A stretch of DNA of 64,000 nt from Smittia aterrima (lineage: Eukaryota > Arthropoda > Insecta > Diptera > Chironomidae): the NCBI GenBank assembly GCA_033063855.1, contig CP093831.1, positions 17,794,001 to 17,858,000 on the forward strand, in the 5' to 3' direction. The stretch's first letter is position 1. Each line of letters opens with the position of its first letter. The position numbers and the translations under genes are program-made. The notes beneath the pieces were generated by a model. The model did no database searches. It had not been told where the DNA came from and saw only the letters and a program-made list of their open reading frames with translations. Shown in pieces: positions 38,401 to 51,500 of the stretch.

Positions 38401-41400
38401 AAAAGAAAGCGCAAAGCTTTTTGTGAGGCCCTTTCTTCTCTCGTTTTCGGAGTTCTTTAATCAATTTGCTGAATCTCTCTTCTTGTTCTGTTTTGCGGGG
38501 CTAAAGCATGATTCACCCACGCAGATGCGCATTCATCCTGAATATGCTTCAACCGTTTACATTTTAAGAAAGATTTACTGATCTGCTCGCCTTTTCATGT
38601 TAAACTGTAACTAATTGACCTTCCTTTTCATTACATTACAAATCTTTCTCCTCTTATTTTAAATGGCCTCAAAGACAGTTCCTGGTTTTTATTATTTTGT
38701 GTGCTTTGCTTGATGGTGCCGTAAAACATAAGCGAAGAGTTTCGAGTCGACGGAAAGAGCGAGAGAGAGAGTCGATGAGAAATCATCATCGATAATTTAT
38801 TTTCTTATTAAAACATGATACCTTGTATTCATTTCGTTTCGTTTCAAGATTTCTTTTGATTTGAGGTTCAATTCATCAGTGATCATACGAACTTTGACTT
38901 GAAATATTTCATGTTACGAAAGATTTAAAGTCTTCCTAAAGATTTGAAGGCATTTCTGGAAGGTTATTGGATCGTCGAGCACAAAGGAATCAAATTAAAA
39001 CATTTTGGAAATGTGATCACAAAAAGAAATGTTTATTCGGGTGGAAAGCTTCAAATTAGAAATATTAATTGTTTATGGCTTCCTCGCATCAATTATCTAT
39101 GAGAACGCTTTAATCTCTTATGACGTTTGATCGAGGTTGAAAAAATAATTTAGCGGACAACGCGAAAGGTTAACTCGCCAGTGAGTGCCTAAGAGATTTC
39201 CCACATCTTTTCGCCAAAAAGCAAACCACTCGAGTTGGAGATAAAGGTTCGGTTTCACATTAACAATTCTCATCCGTCTTCTAAATCGCCGGACTATCCG
39301 AGAAATGCTTAAGCCGGCGTGACGCGTTTCCATAATTTACTAAATGTGATGTCGTCCCAAATGTGGTCTCTCTCTCACTAACTCGATTCATTCTTTTCTC
39401 GTTTGTTTTTCTTTATCCCTAGCTCTGTTTCTCATCTGCCTGACAAATTTGTTCAAATTTCTTACTCAAATATGAGAATTGGACATGATCATAGCAGCGA
39501 TGGAGCACGCGGAGCAATAACAAGTAAGAACGAATTTAAAGATAAATATGAAAGAATTATGAAAAGCCAAATAAACATCAAATGAAAGAAAGAAGAATCA
39601 ACGAAATAAACCAGGGATGATGAGTATGGGAGTGTCGCGAACGCCCCGACTCGCGCGTTGGCCCTCTGCCGATAACAATCGGGTAGGATGTTCACTTCAT
39701 ACTTCCAGATGAAAAGCAGCGGCCCGAAAATCATTTAAGCGCAGCTTTTCAAGTTCATAAATTGTCTACCGAACGAACTAAGACCCTACATCAAGCCACA
39801 CGTCCGCCACACCTGTTTTTGCTTTGCTCTTTCTCATCGACAAAACAAGAAGAGCAACAAGAACCCGAAAAAAAATCAATGAATATAATTTATTGGCAAA
39901 TGATTCGCTCCTTTCCCGTTTCTTAACAAAACTCTTGGAAATGTGATTGCGAAACGACTTTTTGAGTATTTTATTAATTCGTTTGCAAACCGGAGATCAG
40001 CTTTACAACAAATGTAAAGAGCATCTCGCTGATGGAGAAAGAAAATCAATTCTAGATTTTTATGAGGCGTGTTGAATATGGAATCGCTGCGTTTGCTTCG
40101 ACAGCGAACGAATCTTTAACTGTTTGTTCTTTTCGCGCGTTGCATTATCGGATAATGACCCATAAAAACAAATTGGAATTCTGTAGTCGATCGAGCGAGA
40201 ACAACAGCAGCGAGAGGAGAAGAGTCTGCTGTCCAAGTCAAAGATCTTTTCAGCGCTTAATAAATTCCCGCGCATGTCTCATTGTTTGCCCAATGTCTTT
40301 TGCCGGGAATATTGTTCAACTCTCGCTGCTTCAAATGACTGGAGAGAATTCATCAAGTGAAAGAGGCTTATTTTGTTGTGTTAATGAGATGCTAATATGC
40401 GAATATCTGATCGCTTCGTTTGTCATGTGAAACCGCGACGACAACGTCAACGAAACATTCCAACTGACATCTTAGATCAGCTCTTAAGTCAACGCATTTA
40501 AATGCAACATCATGAGCTAAGGAGAGAACAACTTGACAATTAACAATCAAAACAGTCTTGCAGTTTTCGCAATAAATCGAAAGATGTTTATACATTCAAG
40601 TGATTGCTCGCTTGCAGCTGCGGCAGCATCGACAAATCCAGCGATTCCAACTCATTAACGTCATCATCGCGAGACGTGTCTCAGAATCAATACGAAGGCG
40701 AAGAAGAAAACAAATAATTAAAAATTAACTATTTTACACCATGTCCGAGTGTGTAAGACTGGAAATATGTTAATTATAAATGAAAATACTTGTTGCTTCA
40801 CATTGCTTTTATGGAATCGAAATTGCATGACATATGCAACGAGCTGCTTCAATGCCATTAAACATTCATTTTTATAGATTTGTGCTACGATGTTGTGCAA
40901 TTGAATTGCGAATGCGGCTGCCGATGCACAAGATACGCTGCTTTTGTCGAGACATTGTTGAGTTGAGTTTGAGTTATTGCAACAATTGAAATTAATCATT
41001 GAAATAAAAATTAACAACGCAAATCGTTGCGACGTTGAGAAATTCGCGATTTAAAAATCAATTAACATAGAAATTTATCAGCTTGCGTTTTAGGTTTTAA
41101 TTAATCGATTATGTTGAAGTTGATCGAGTAATTGGCTTCAATCGGACTGTTGTTGCTTCATGTGGAAAAATTGATTAATTAGGTGAAAACAATTTGTTAA
41201 TTAAACTGGACAAGCTTAAGTCTCATGGGCATTACGATTAGGTTTGATTTAGAGCACTCGATGTTAGAGCTTTCAAATTAATTTTTAATCAATTCGCTGA
41301 TTGTTGTCGTCATCGTCAAGGTTCGCCAACTTAAAATTTCCTGGTTATTTCATGCCTTTCTCGGTTCCTGGTTTCCCGTTTCAGCCTCGCTCTTACAGTT

Positions 41401-44400
41401 TCTCGAAATAAAGAAACTTAACCTTATGAATATTCATTAAAACGTATATCGAATTGACTCTACATAAAAAGCGCATCCCAATTGAATTTTAATTTGCCAA
41501 AACATTTTTCGTTTCTCTTCTCGGCTTTCGGGTTTTATGAGAAGGAGTCCACGCTCGTTCGTCAGAATGAAAGAAAAAAATGTCAAAAGTTCTTTCTCTG
41601 AAAACATAAAGCGGACAAGAATCAAAATATCTTTAGTTTCAGTCGCGTTTCAGATTCGAATGCTTTAAGGGGAAAACTTGAAAAGAATGTCACGAGTCAG
41701 ATCTTTCGTGTTTAAAAGCTTTGATGAAGCTTTAATGCAACTCACGAATCTTCCCTTCAAAATCGTCTTTAGCAGCTCGAGAGAGCATCGAAAGTCTTAA
41801 CGAGAAAAAAGGAAATGTGCAATAAACTGAAAGCGGCCATTTTTTTGGCTCATTCTTTAATGATTCCTTGAGATTGGAAAAGACATTCTTATGTCTCCCT
41901 CCTCTCTCTCTCTCTACTTACCTCCATAACACAATTCATAAACCTTTTGCGGGGAAGAAGCGAAACTCTTTACGAAAAATACTCAAGATGCCATTGCGAC
42001 TTTAAAACGTAATTATAAATTCAGTCGACAAAAAGGCAAACAATACACGAAATAAATAGTTTGCTGATCGAAGTCCGTTCGGTCTCAATGCGGGCCACTC
42101 GATGAAAACCAGTAGCGTAGTAATTAAAAAATAAATGACGGAGTATGCGCGCGATTTGCTGTCGAAGGAGAAGGGGAAACGCGTAATCGTTTTGCTGGAA
42201 AGGAATGTTAATGAGTCGGTAAGGGAGATGATGACAAATCAACCGCTTCATGCGTGCCGATCCGTCAGAATGTGACGAGATTTTGCCCCAAAAAATCAAA
42301 GTCAAAGGGAAGAAGTTTTCCATCGGCCACGAACAACTCTCCAGGTACTCACTCGATGCTTGCATTGAAGATAACAAAAAAGCGATTGTCATTTTGGTAT
42401 CTCAATAGCATTTTAAATTTCAGTGAATCCAGTTCGGGCACATCGGATTGTGTCTGGTTTTTGCCATCTTCGCTCATTCTCTTGAAGTCATAAAAACCGT
42501 CAGCAGATTCTTTTTACCTTCCTTCACTTTCCGCCGCGCTGTCGATTTGGAAAACGTGAAAGATGTTTGTTAAATGAATTTGTTGCTCTTCTCGTCAAAA
42601 TGTTTTTGTATTGTTCCGGGGGATATTTCGATGCTCGAGAGAATATTTTTCTTGTTTTGCGATGACAGCAAGCAACACTTTGCCTTGACAGATGAGTTCA
42701 TTCGCATGCGCTGTCTTTGATATGTGCGGCAGAGCTTTAATTCAATTGCGATCTGGTGAGACGTTAATTGAATTGCAGAAGTGAATTGCCGCATCAATTA
42801 ACAAGTGAACGATGTGCTAACTTACACATTCCCTCTCGTTAATCCTTCGATCTTAATCTGCGAAAGCAAACATCTGTAAGGTGAAAGAAGAAGGCCGAGT
42901 AATCAAATGAGCTGCGCGATTTGTTTCTACAATTTGATTTCTGCTCTCCTCGCTTGTTAAACAGTAATCGTTCTTGTTGTTTTTCCTTTCGCTTCACTCG
43001 CCATCAGATCGCGGCTCTTGCTCCTCACATTTCGGTGCATTACAGTACACAATCGAAACATCATCAGCGAAAATCTTTTTCATTTCGAATCGGTTTCTCC
43101 TTTTCCGCTCGATCGTCGTTGTCGTCGCTCGACTTTTTCTCTTCTCGTTTCTGTCTCAATTCATTCGGTTTGTGGCAAATTTTTCATATCATTTTTAAAG
43201 TGCATTATCGTAAACGCAGCTCTTTTTTGCAACGTTTCTTGTCGTTGCATTAATTTTTATCGGCCAGTGGTGGCGGCTCGAGATGATGAGGAATGCGAAT
43301 GGCTTTGAAGGACATGGAGACTTCGATTGGAGTTTCAAGGTTTGAATTGAAACGAAGAAGGATCGTTTGTGTTGGAATTCAGAAATTGTCTTGACTTTAT
43401 TTTCTCTTAACTTAATGTTTCTAGGAGGAGATAGCTGCTGCTGCTGCTAGCTCACCGCTACTGATCACATCAATTGATTGTACTTTTTGTTTCAACATAT
43501 ATAACAACCGTTTAGCATTATTAGCACCGAGAAAGATATCATTTATTTTATCAATTTTCTTCTTTCAATTCGTTCCTTCGTCATTTAATTTATCTTTTCT
43601 GGCGTATTTGCTTTCGTCGACTGTGCAACCGTAATTGTTTCGACTGAATTTGTAGTTGTGCAATTTACACGCAGCGAGATCGATAAGAAAGTCCGAGTTG
43701 ACATCGCTTAAAAAGGTAAATTATCACGGAGATATCGACGGACGAAAAAAGAGAGAAGAGTTTTGAGGACGGGACGAGCGATAAGACAGAGATGGCTCAC
43801 ACAGCGACTGAAGGCAAAAGAACTTAGCCATCATGTAGCTGATAATAATATTGTCAATATCATGTCGCATTTGCAGCGAAACATTCGTTCGTTGTCTTGT
43901 CTCCCGCTACTGATTTCTTTTTTCCATCACGTATTTGGTTCTGGTCTCGTTTTATAAAAAAAAGTATTTTTTTATTTCACTGAAATGTCAAATCAACTTG
44001 CGTTCTCTTTGAAACATTGAACAAGTCTCGTTGACTCTACTTCGAACAATTTTTCTGGTTCAGCTTTTTGATTGACAAATCGTTGGAAGCTCGCGCACGT
44101 TTCCCCGCTTAAGGCACATCTTCATTTGCCTCGACAGCGATTCCAGGATTTTCTCGATTGAAACTTGGCAAATTTTTCGAATTCACCGTCGCTGAAAATA
44201 AAAATGTGATTTTAATTCTTTCGCTTCTCCGTCGTCCGTCGTGTCATTCGTTTTGTTTTCGCGATTTCTTTCACCTTTTTATCGGACCCAGAAAAATTGA
44301 AGATATTTTGTAGCCGGACCAACGCTAAATACATTTCGCATTTGACACATGATTGTGTGTCGCGCCGATTGTAATTGGAGAACGGTGGCGAAAAGGTTCA

Positions 44401-46043
44401 TCATGATTATTGTTGCTGAAGATGCTTGTCAAATTACAAAACTTTTTTGTGTGTTCATCGTGTCCCTTCTTCAACCCTGATGGCCAGCAATAAATTGTGA
44501 TTTGTGGCATTCGCTTTTCGTAAATCGCTTCTTGGCTTCTTTAACGTTTAATTCGACAATCTCAGCTTGCACTTCTTCGTTTCCAGTGACGACAATGTAA
44601 AAGAGAGATTTTAATCTCCAACGCATGAAACTTCATTCCTGTGACTTCCTCGAGTGGCAGCCTTCGTCGCGGTCAATTATTCCTCTTAGTGGCCATGAGG
44701 AGAGAGAAATTTACCGTCATCATTGAAAGCATTTGCTAAATGTAATGTGCGGAATGATTAACATTTATTGTGTCGCTCAGATGATCCTAACAAATCGCAA
44801 GACCTCCAAACAACCAACGCAACAGTCACAATCAATCGCGAGATTTCTTACCGATATAAACAATCGCGTCGCGCGAGAATAAAAAGAAACTGATGTAATA
44901 ATTAATGAAACCTAATACGTTTCCCCGTTGCCTGTTCGTTCTTTCTTCCTCTCATGCAATTGCATTTAATAAATTACAAGTGTTGGAAAAAAGTAAGCGC
45001 CTCAAATTGAGATCTAAAACGTTGGGCTCAGCCGCTAAATTGCGATCTGATCGCATCGATCTGAGATTTTCTCTTTTCCGATCAACGACAATTATGACGA
45101 TTTGTTGCATTTTTGCGGTTTCTGGCAGACGACAAGTTAATTTTCCACACATTTGTCGATTCCGACGACGTTTACTCGAATTTCAATTTATCTGCGCGAT
45201 TTTTACATTTCTCTGACATTGGTTCTGTCGTTTAACGCTCGCTTAGCTGCGCGGAGAAATGATCAGACATCGTAATTTAATTACTTTATTGGCCGAAGTT
45301 ACGATGGTTAAAGCATTTAAGAGTGAATGCGTGTGTGTTTACATGGCAAATATTGGTTTTTACATTTCGTTTCGTACTTCTTCGTAAACTGTTCTTCACT
45401 TTTATTGATTCATCTGTTCAATAAAATTATAATCGCCGACACTTTCAGAACTAGTAGTGACTCTCGGTAAATTAAAGTTTCACATTTTATTGCGAAATGA
45501 ATTCTCAACTTTATTAAAATGCCTTCGATCATATTTAATTCGTAATTTTATGTGTTTTTAAGCTAGAGTGAGGACGACAGGATTGCAATCTCCGATGGAG
45601 GCGAATGAAATCACTGGACATATTGATCAAGTTCCCAACAAAAATATTTTTATTATGTCTTCATTAAATTGTGAGCTTTAGCAAATAAAGAAATTTCGGC
45701 ATAAGAAGTTTCAGTTTAAACATTTCTTCAGTCAGCAAGAGACTTAAGTCGTTAATATGAGAAGATTCCGAAGCAAATATCTGAATAAATTATCAAGATA
45801 TTCACGAAACAAAGCGTCACAGTTTGCGACTCGCAGACTACGAATTAATTTTCCAAATTATATTTAAGTGATGGAACTTAAGTAAGCTTATCTGTTGGAA
45901 GGATAATTGGATGTTGAAGAAACTAGAAATTATTGTAATCTTCAGAAACAGCTCGCGGTTGGTCAAATTACCGTAACGATCATATAATTTAATAAGAAGG
46001 ACGTCGCATGATATTTACAAGTTGACATTTTTAGTAAATTATG

Positions 46044-46085
46044 ACGAAAGTTCCATAATACAAGTGAACGAAAGTTCCACAATAT
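46044..46085. repeat. short tandem duplication, 24-bp period
   Basis: ACGAAAGTTCCATAATA at 46044 recurs as ACGAAAGTTCCACAATA at 46068, one base different over 17. It lies downstream of the Nol4 3' end and looks like a recent local duplication. Confidence 0.75.
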
Positions 46086-46392
46086 ATTTTATAACTGTTG
46101 ATCAAAATTCAAAAATGAGCCTTTGATGACTGTTATATACGAATGCGACTGTTATAATTCCTTGAAAATCGTTATCTTCAGATGAACTTGTGTGATTTCT
46201 TCTTAATTAGTTTCTTTTTGATGAGAGATCGTTTGATTTTACCAATTCAACCGAGTTCTGAATGAATTACTTTCTTCTGTCGTCTTCGATGCGCAACTTT
46301 TGAAACGAAATTTGAATAATATTTTCTCGATAACTTTGGGAGTCACGGTTTGATTGAAATTAATTGTAGGTTCCCATGATGCTTATGCTGAT

Positions 46393-46568
46393 TTAACTAA
46401 ATTGAATGTAAAGTGGATTAAGCAGGTTGTTGTACCGTGATGAATCGATTACAGCTTGACGAACATTTGCTGGTGCAGAATCGACTGTTGCAAAATCGAT
46501 GATGATCGTTGCAAGTTCTTCAACACTTGAAGAACAATTCCTTGAAGAAATTATAACAAAATGTTTCT
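46393..46568 (-). CDS. possible alternative last exon of Nol4, or a small ORF
   Basis: A minus-strand frame encodes about 58 residues from EKHFVIISSR through EELATIIIDFATVD to a TAA at 46395-46393. It is preceded by a good acceptor (TTTTTCTTGTAAAAACAG). Its reading phase fits the single leftover G at the end of Nol4 exon 9, so it could serve as an alternative terminal exon that replaces the conserved CtBP-motif tail. Alternatively, an ATG at 46596 would give a free-standing 67-residue ORF. I do not recognise the sequence. A phase match arises by chance one time in three, so the support is weak. Confidence 0.25.
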
Positions 46569-46638
46569 CTGTTTTTACAAGAAAAATATTTCGCATGGGC
46601 AAAAATACCAAAAATTTAATTTTATAGAACTTTCCCTT

Positions 46639-46648
46639 TTTATTTATT
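46639..46648 (-). terminator. Nol4 poly(A) signal candidate
   Basis: On the minus strand two overlapping AATAAA hexamers (AATAAATAAA) lie about 275 bases past the Nol4 stop codon. This is the first canonical signal downstream and suggests a short 3' UTR. If the candidate terminal exon at 46568 is real, it would lie beyond this signal and require read-through. Confidence 0.5.
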
Positions 46649-46921
46649 CAACTTAATTTGTAATACATTTCTTATCACCCTGCTTGCCCTTACAAAATGC
46701 AATGTTAAGGAAAATTTGTTGTCTTTTAAAAGAAATTGAGTTGAAATTAATCAAAAGTATTCAACATGTGATGACGAAACACGAAAAATCAGAAGTTTGC
46801 ATGCGCCTTACAAATAAAATGGATAAACAAAATTTATAATTTTTGGCACTTCCAATTTATCCTTGCTTTGTTCAAATCGTAATAAAAAGTAAATTCCAAG
46901 AGGTAACATCGAGAATTAAGT

Positions 46922-48543
46922 TTACTGCTGTTGATTAATTAACAGTTGTTCCAACTCATCAGCTGATCGCAGCAGAAACGCTGCAGCTTCTCGGTATCCA
47001 GTAATAAGTTGTTTAACTGCAACGGCTTCAGTTACATTCAAGTTATGTGGCAAGAGAGGTCGTTTGACTGAAAGGTCAGTCGGTCCTGAAAGTTAAATTG
47101 TTTATTTCTCATCAGACAGTGACGGGTTTTGTGTTACCTTGCGCAATTGACGAGCCCAATGTTGAACTGCTAAAGTAATTTGCTGATGAGTTAACGCTGC
47201 CATTCTTCTGGATGAAGGGGTTGGTAAAATCGTAGGGCGAAGTAGTTGGTAATGCAATCGATCTCGTGAGGATGGAACTGCGTAATGAAAGAAAAATAAA
47301 ATTTTGGATTTTCAAGGACATTGAAGCAACAACCCTTCGCCTCATAAAAGCATTTGCTTTCCACCCACATTGCAAATAATTTCCATACTCACTTTATTGA
47401 ATTTGCATTCGAATCCGTGGTAGTTGAAATAACAGGGGAAGTTTTGCAGTTGGAAATGCTCGTCGAGATCGAGAGCGGAGTTGTTAGTGAATCCATTGAA
47501 GACTTGGCTGTTGTGTAGAGACTTTGCGTGGACTGCGCTTCGGACGAATGTGACGACGGAATATTCAGAGACTGACTGATTGGCTCGAGTCCGATTCGCA
47601 TTCTCTTCGCGTTAAGACTTTCGTTTTCACATGCAATCGCTAATATTTGCTCGGCTTGAACAGAAGTCAAGTGAGCGGGCGTAGGACGAGAAGGCTGATT
47701 CTCCCATCCATCTTTCGTTTTCTTGTTTCGTCTACAAGACTTTAAATACGTTCGTAAGCGTTTTCGAGCACGCTCAGAGAACTCGGGAAATTGCCTTGCA
47801 CATGAATCAATAATTGCTTGCACTTTCTCCTTTGGTTGCTTCGAAATCGGAATCATTCGATCAAGATTCTCGTCAACAAATAAACGCACGAACATCTGTG
47901 AGTGTGAAGGAGGGAGAAAGAACGTAAAGTTTTAGTGAAGTTTTCGTAACCAGAAAATTGAAACTTACGTTGAATGCCTTGAGCCTTTCCGGGTCGTACG
48001 AAGCATGATCCATTCTATCGTCGGACTCATCCTCCGAGCCCTCATCCTCTTCCTTGTTGTCGGATGGCGAGTTCACATCCTCTTGACTGTGCGACGGCGA
48101 CTGCATTGAGTGAAAAACAATTTTTTTACGATCAATGAATTTGGCTTTCTCGCCATGAATAAATAAATTACTCACCGGCGAACCGCCATCGGCTGATTTA
48201 TTCACACTGATACCAAGCGCGTTCTGATATTGCTCCCACAGGTTCGTCATTGTGGCGAGATCAGGTCCCGACGTTCCATTTCGAACTGCAGCAGAATTTT
48301 GATAATTCCACGCAAGCAACATCAATTTCAACTTATCCGCGTCTTTCAACAAGTTCGCGTAAGAATCTTCGACTGTTGTCGCTTCGCTATTTTCACTTTG
48401 CGATGAAATTGAATCCTTTTCAAACGAGAAGATAAATTTTAATTTATTTTCATTTCCACAAAAAAAAATTATTTATTTCGAATTTTACGCTCAACTAAAT
48501 TCACCTTGTGCAACATCGCACTGGCCTTTCGTTTCGCAGCCAT
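46922..48543 (-). CDS. Nol4: Nol4 short isoform from an internal first exon
   Basis: A separate ATG exon at 48543-48505 encodes MAAKRKASAMLHK and ends at GTGAAT in phase 0. It can therefore splice over 89 nt to the exon starting at 48415, the same acceptor used by the long form. The product would be 405 residues, containing the acidic linker, the basic conserved block, the PTDLS motif (residues 353-357) and the C-terminal helix, but none of the N-terminal blocks. The Lys/Arg-rich start looks like a nuclear-localisation sequence. The ATG has A at -3. Vertebrate NOL4L also has N-terminally shortened products, which makes an internal promoter plausible. No transcription start was identified. Confidence 0.6.
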
Positions 48544-51500
48544 ATTAATAACGATGATTAAGCAATTTTCTGAACTTTATTATTTTTCGTTATTCCCGCG
48601 AGACGAATTTATTTATTTTTTTGTACTTTTATGTTATTTTTCCACAACGAAACTTTTCACTTTTTTTTGTTAAATCCTTTCTCGTGTCATTGCAATTTTC
48701 AGCGATGTAATCCTCAAGTCTTAGCGAACAACAAGTTTAATGTTCATTCACTAAACAAAACTCTGTCACCGCACAGCTGCTAAATCGCAGTCAGTGTTCA
48801 CCGTTAAACAGCAAAGAAGATTATTACACACACGGGAAAAAAATTGTACTGCGAGCGGACGATGTTTCGATTGCAAACACCAACTTTTAACTGACCAAAA
48901 CAAGAATTTTGCACCCTCTATATATTTTATTATAAAGAAACGGAGAATATCTATCCGTATTATGTATCTTCAGACCGTAGTCCTTTGCTGCCTTCTGATA
49001 TATATCCCCCTCTTCTTCTTCTGCTCTGCCAGCGCACCATCCACCACCCTCCGCTTCTATTTTTCGTTTATACGGATGTGTACACTCACCCGCTCTTCTT
49101 CTCTCCCGGCATCACACAAAAAAAAGTTGTATAAACGAAAAAAAAAGAAAGCAAGGAAAAAACTGAGCGATTCCCTTTTACGTATTTGAACAAGGACTCA
49201 GCTCTCGTCTTCTCCTACACATGATGTTCCCCCTTTTAGATGTTTTGTTGGAAGAAAAGCTCACAGATAGTTTTGTCGTAGTCTTCCTTCTCAAAGTGTT
49301 CGAAATAAAGGGAAGGGGTGAGGAGAGGGTAATTGGGAGATGTTGAGTCCATGGCTTTGGAACGAAACCAACCCATACTCAGACTTTTCTTTCTTTTTTC
49401 TGTCGCCCACTCTTCGCCACCAATTTCGATCTATCTTTCTGAAACGTCCCACTGTGAGTGCTTTCGTTATTTTTTTTTGTGTGAGCCGTAGTTGAGCAGA
49501 GAAAGCAGAAACAGAGCTCAACATACGATATTTCGCTTGATGGCAGCGATTCCTTCGTTCTGCTTTCACGTTAGACTTTCAACTGGGCTTGTAATGTGTG
49601 TGAGCTCCAATGATAAACAACGAGAACCCATGCCATGGCACGTTACGAAAATGATTCAAACATTCAGACATACACACGTCGCCCCCCAACAACATCAAAC
49701 AGATAGAGAAGAGCGACGTGGGCCTCTTCGTTGAACGGCATGTTTTGTGTATCATATTGGAAAAGCGAAACATAATAATGAAGGGAAACGTGGCGAACTA
49801 AGGGGAGAGTGGAAAGGAGCGCACCCAATTTCATTACATCGAAGCAAAGAACTTTTTTTGTGCCACGTTAGTTTGCTTTTACCATTAAGAACAACCATCG
49901 CACCCACGATCTCACCCCTTTCATTTCTGGCGCCCTTTTTCCAGCAAGCTCTGAAACGGTTCCCGACTTCTCTACAGCGTGCCATGATATAACCGGAGTC
50001 GGTGAGTTTTTTTTTCTCTTGCTTGCCTCCTTTTCGGTCCCAGATTCCTCGCTTTCCTTGCTGCTTTTCCGCCTGCCTCGAACTCTGCTCAACGTTAGCA
50101 CACATCAAATAAGAGAACCAAAAAAAAAGAAGAAATACCCAGTAGAGGATGGAATGAAATTGGTATTAGTGAATGAAATTTCATGTGCTATGTGCGAAAG
50201 CGGGGGTTGGCACGAGAGGGGTGCACTCATTTGGCGTGTGTTCATCGTGGAGCGAGAGTGAACGAGCGAAACCCTCTTTTTCCCCCTTCTCGTAGCCTTG
50301 CTTTCGTTACTAGTTTTTTCAAGAAGGAGGATGAACCGTCAGATGAAGCGAAAACTAAAGTGGAAACACTGAATAGAGACGATGGAGTAAACAGGCGGCA
50401 GAGAAGCATAAAAACAAAAAATATTGCGCCAGCAGAGTATTAGTTGTCGTTCTTTGCTTTTGCTGCTTCAATCTTCCGGCGCTTTCATGTTCCAAGCATT
50501 TCTTTATTAAAATATTGCGGAGTGAAGCTAGTATACTTTTAGAAGGAGCTCTCGTTTAAACGAGAAGCTCGCAATGATAAATTTATCCTCTCGAAGCACT
50601 TTGGAATAGTTAAGCTTTTCTGACGGCCCTCGTATTGAGCTTCGTCCTTTGATGCCAAAAGCAACTGCTGGACAAATGTCCAAGAAGAGTTAAAATTATT
50701 GTCCCTCTTTCGAATGGCAATGGAGACCGAAAGTTTCTTCCGAAGGGGATTTATAAATTATTTATCAATAACATAGATACGCACAAAAAAAGCTCGAAGG
50801 AAAAAGTGAAAGAAGGAATAGTTAAGACGGATTCTAGGGGAGGTGAGAAGAAGGAAAAATAATTAACGAAAAATGTTATTTATGTGAGAACACCCCATCG
50901 GATCTTCGTTCGCTCTCTTCCCTAAATCTCGACCATCATCATCATTGCAGGGTATGTCCGAGAGAGCGACGGGCACTCGAGCGAATTTCTTGTCGACGCA
51001 ATTACGCATTCCGAATAATCAAAAAGCAGTGGGTTGTTAGGGTCGACCTGGAAATGCCAATGAAGAAAAATTGAACTGATACAACGGATCGAATAATTTC
51101 TTTCCCTTCTCAAGTTCTCAACCCTCATGCCAATTTTCGCTTTAACATCGACGGACGATAATTACACTTGAAGAGTGTACCCCTTTCCATTTTGATGACC
51201 GCTTTCCGAGTTTTTTTTATGACCAACGTTCGTAATCTAAGTATTCGAGGGACGAAGATTTTTGCGTGTGTCTGAGGATTATCGGAAAAATTCGAATGTC
51301 CTTTTTCCAAACAGATTTTTATCGCAAACAATATTCTCGTCAAAATTATGTCTCAGACGGTTCGGTTCTTTCATTCAAATTCTCGATTCAATACATTCAC
51401 GCATTCGTCGAGCCTCATAAAAATCTGCTTACAAACTCCGCCGCCGTCTAAAAAAATCAACAGGTGGACTTTTTATGGCAATTTTCTCTCGCTTTCCATT

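Larger units (their letters stand above)
24928..46392. other. gene-poor interval between fj and Nol4
   Basis: After the fj 3' UTR no coding region can be supported. Open frames are under about 125 codons, mostly start at non-ATG codons, and show no family signature. Contents seen: a CG-rich trinucleotide tract with a 14-bp palindrome near 29102-29115, a palindrome followed by a TATA-like element at 30171-30193, a 14-bp palindrome at 35450, TC microsatellites at 34193-34211 and about 41901-41915, a CTG run near 43437-43448, and a short tandem duplication at 46044. Both neighbouring genes end towards this interval, so it is mainly 3'-flanking DNA; enhancers or non-coding RNAs cannot be excluded. 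Confidence 0.55.
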
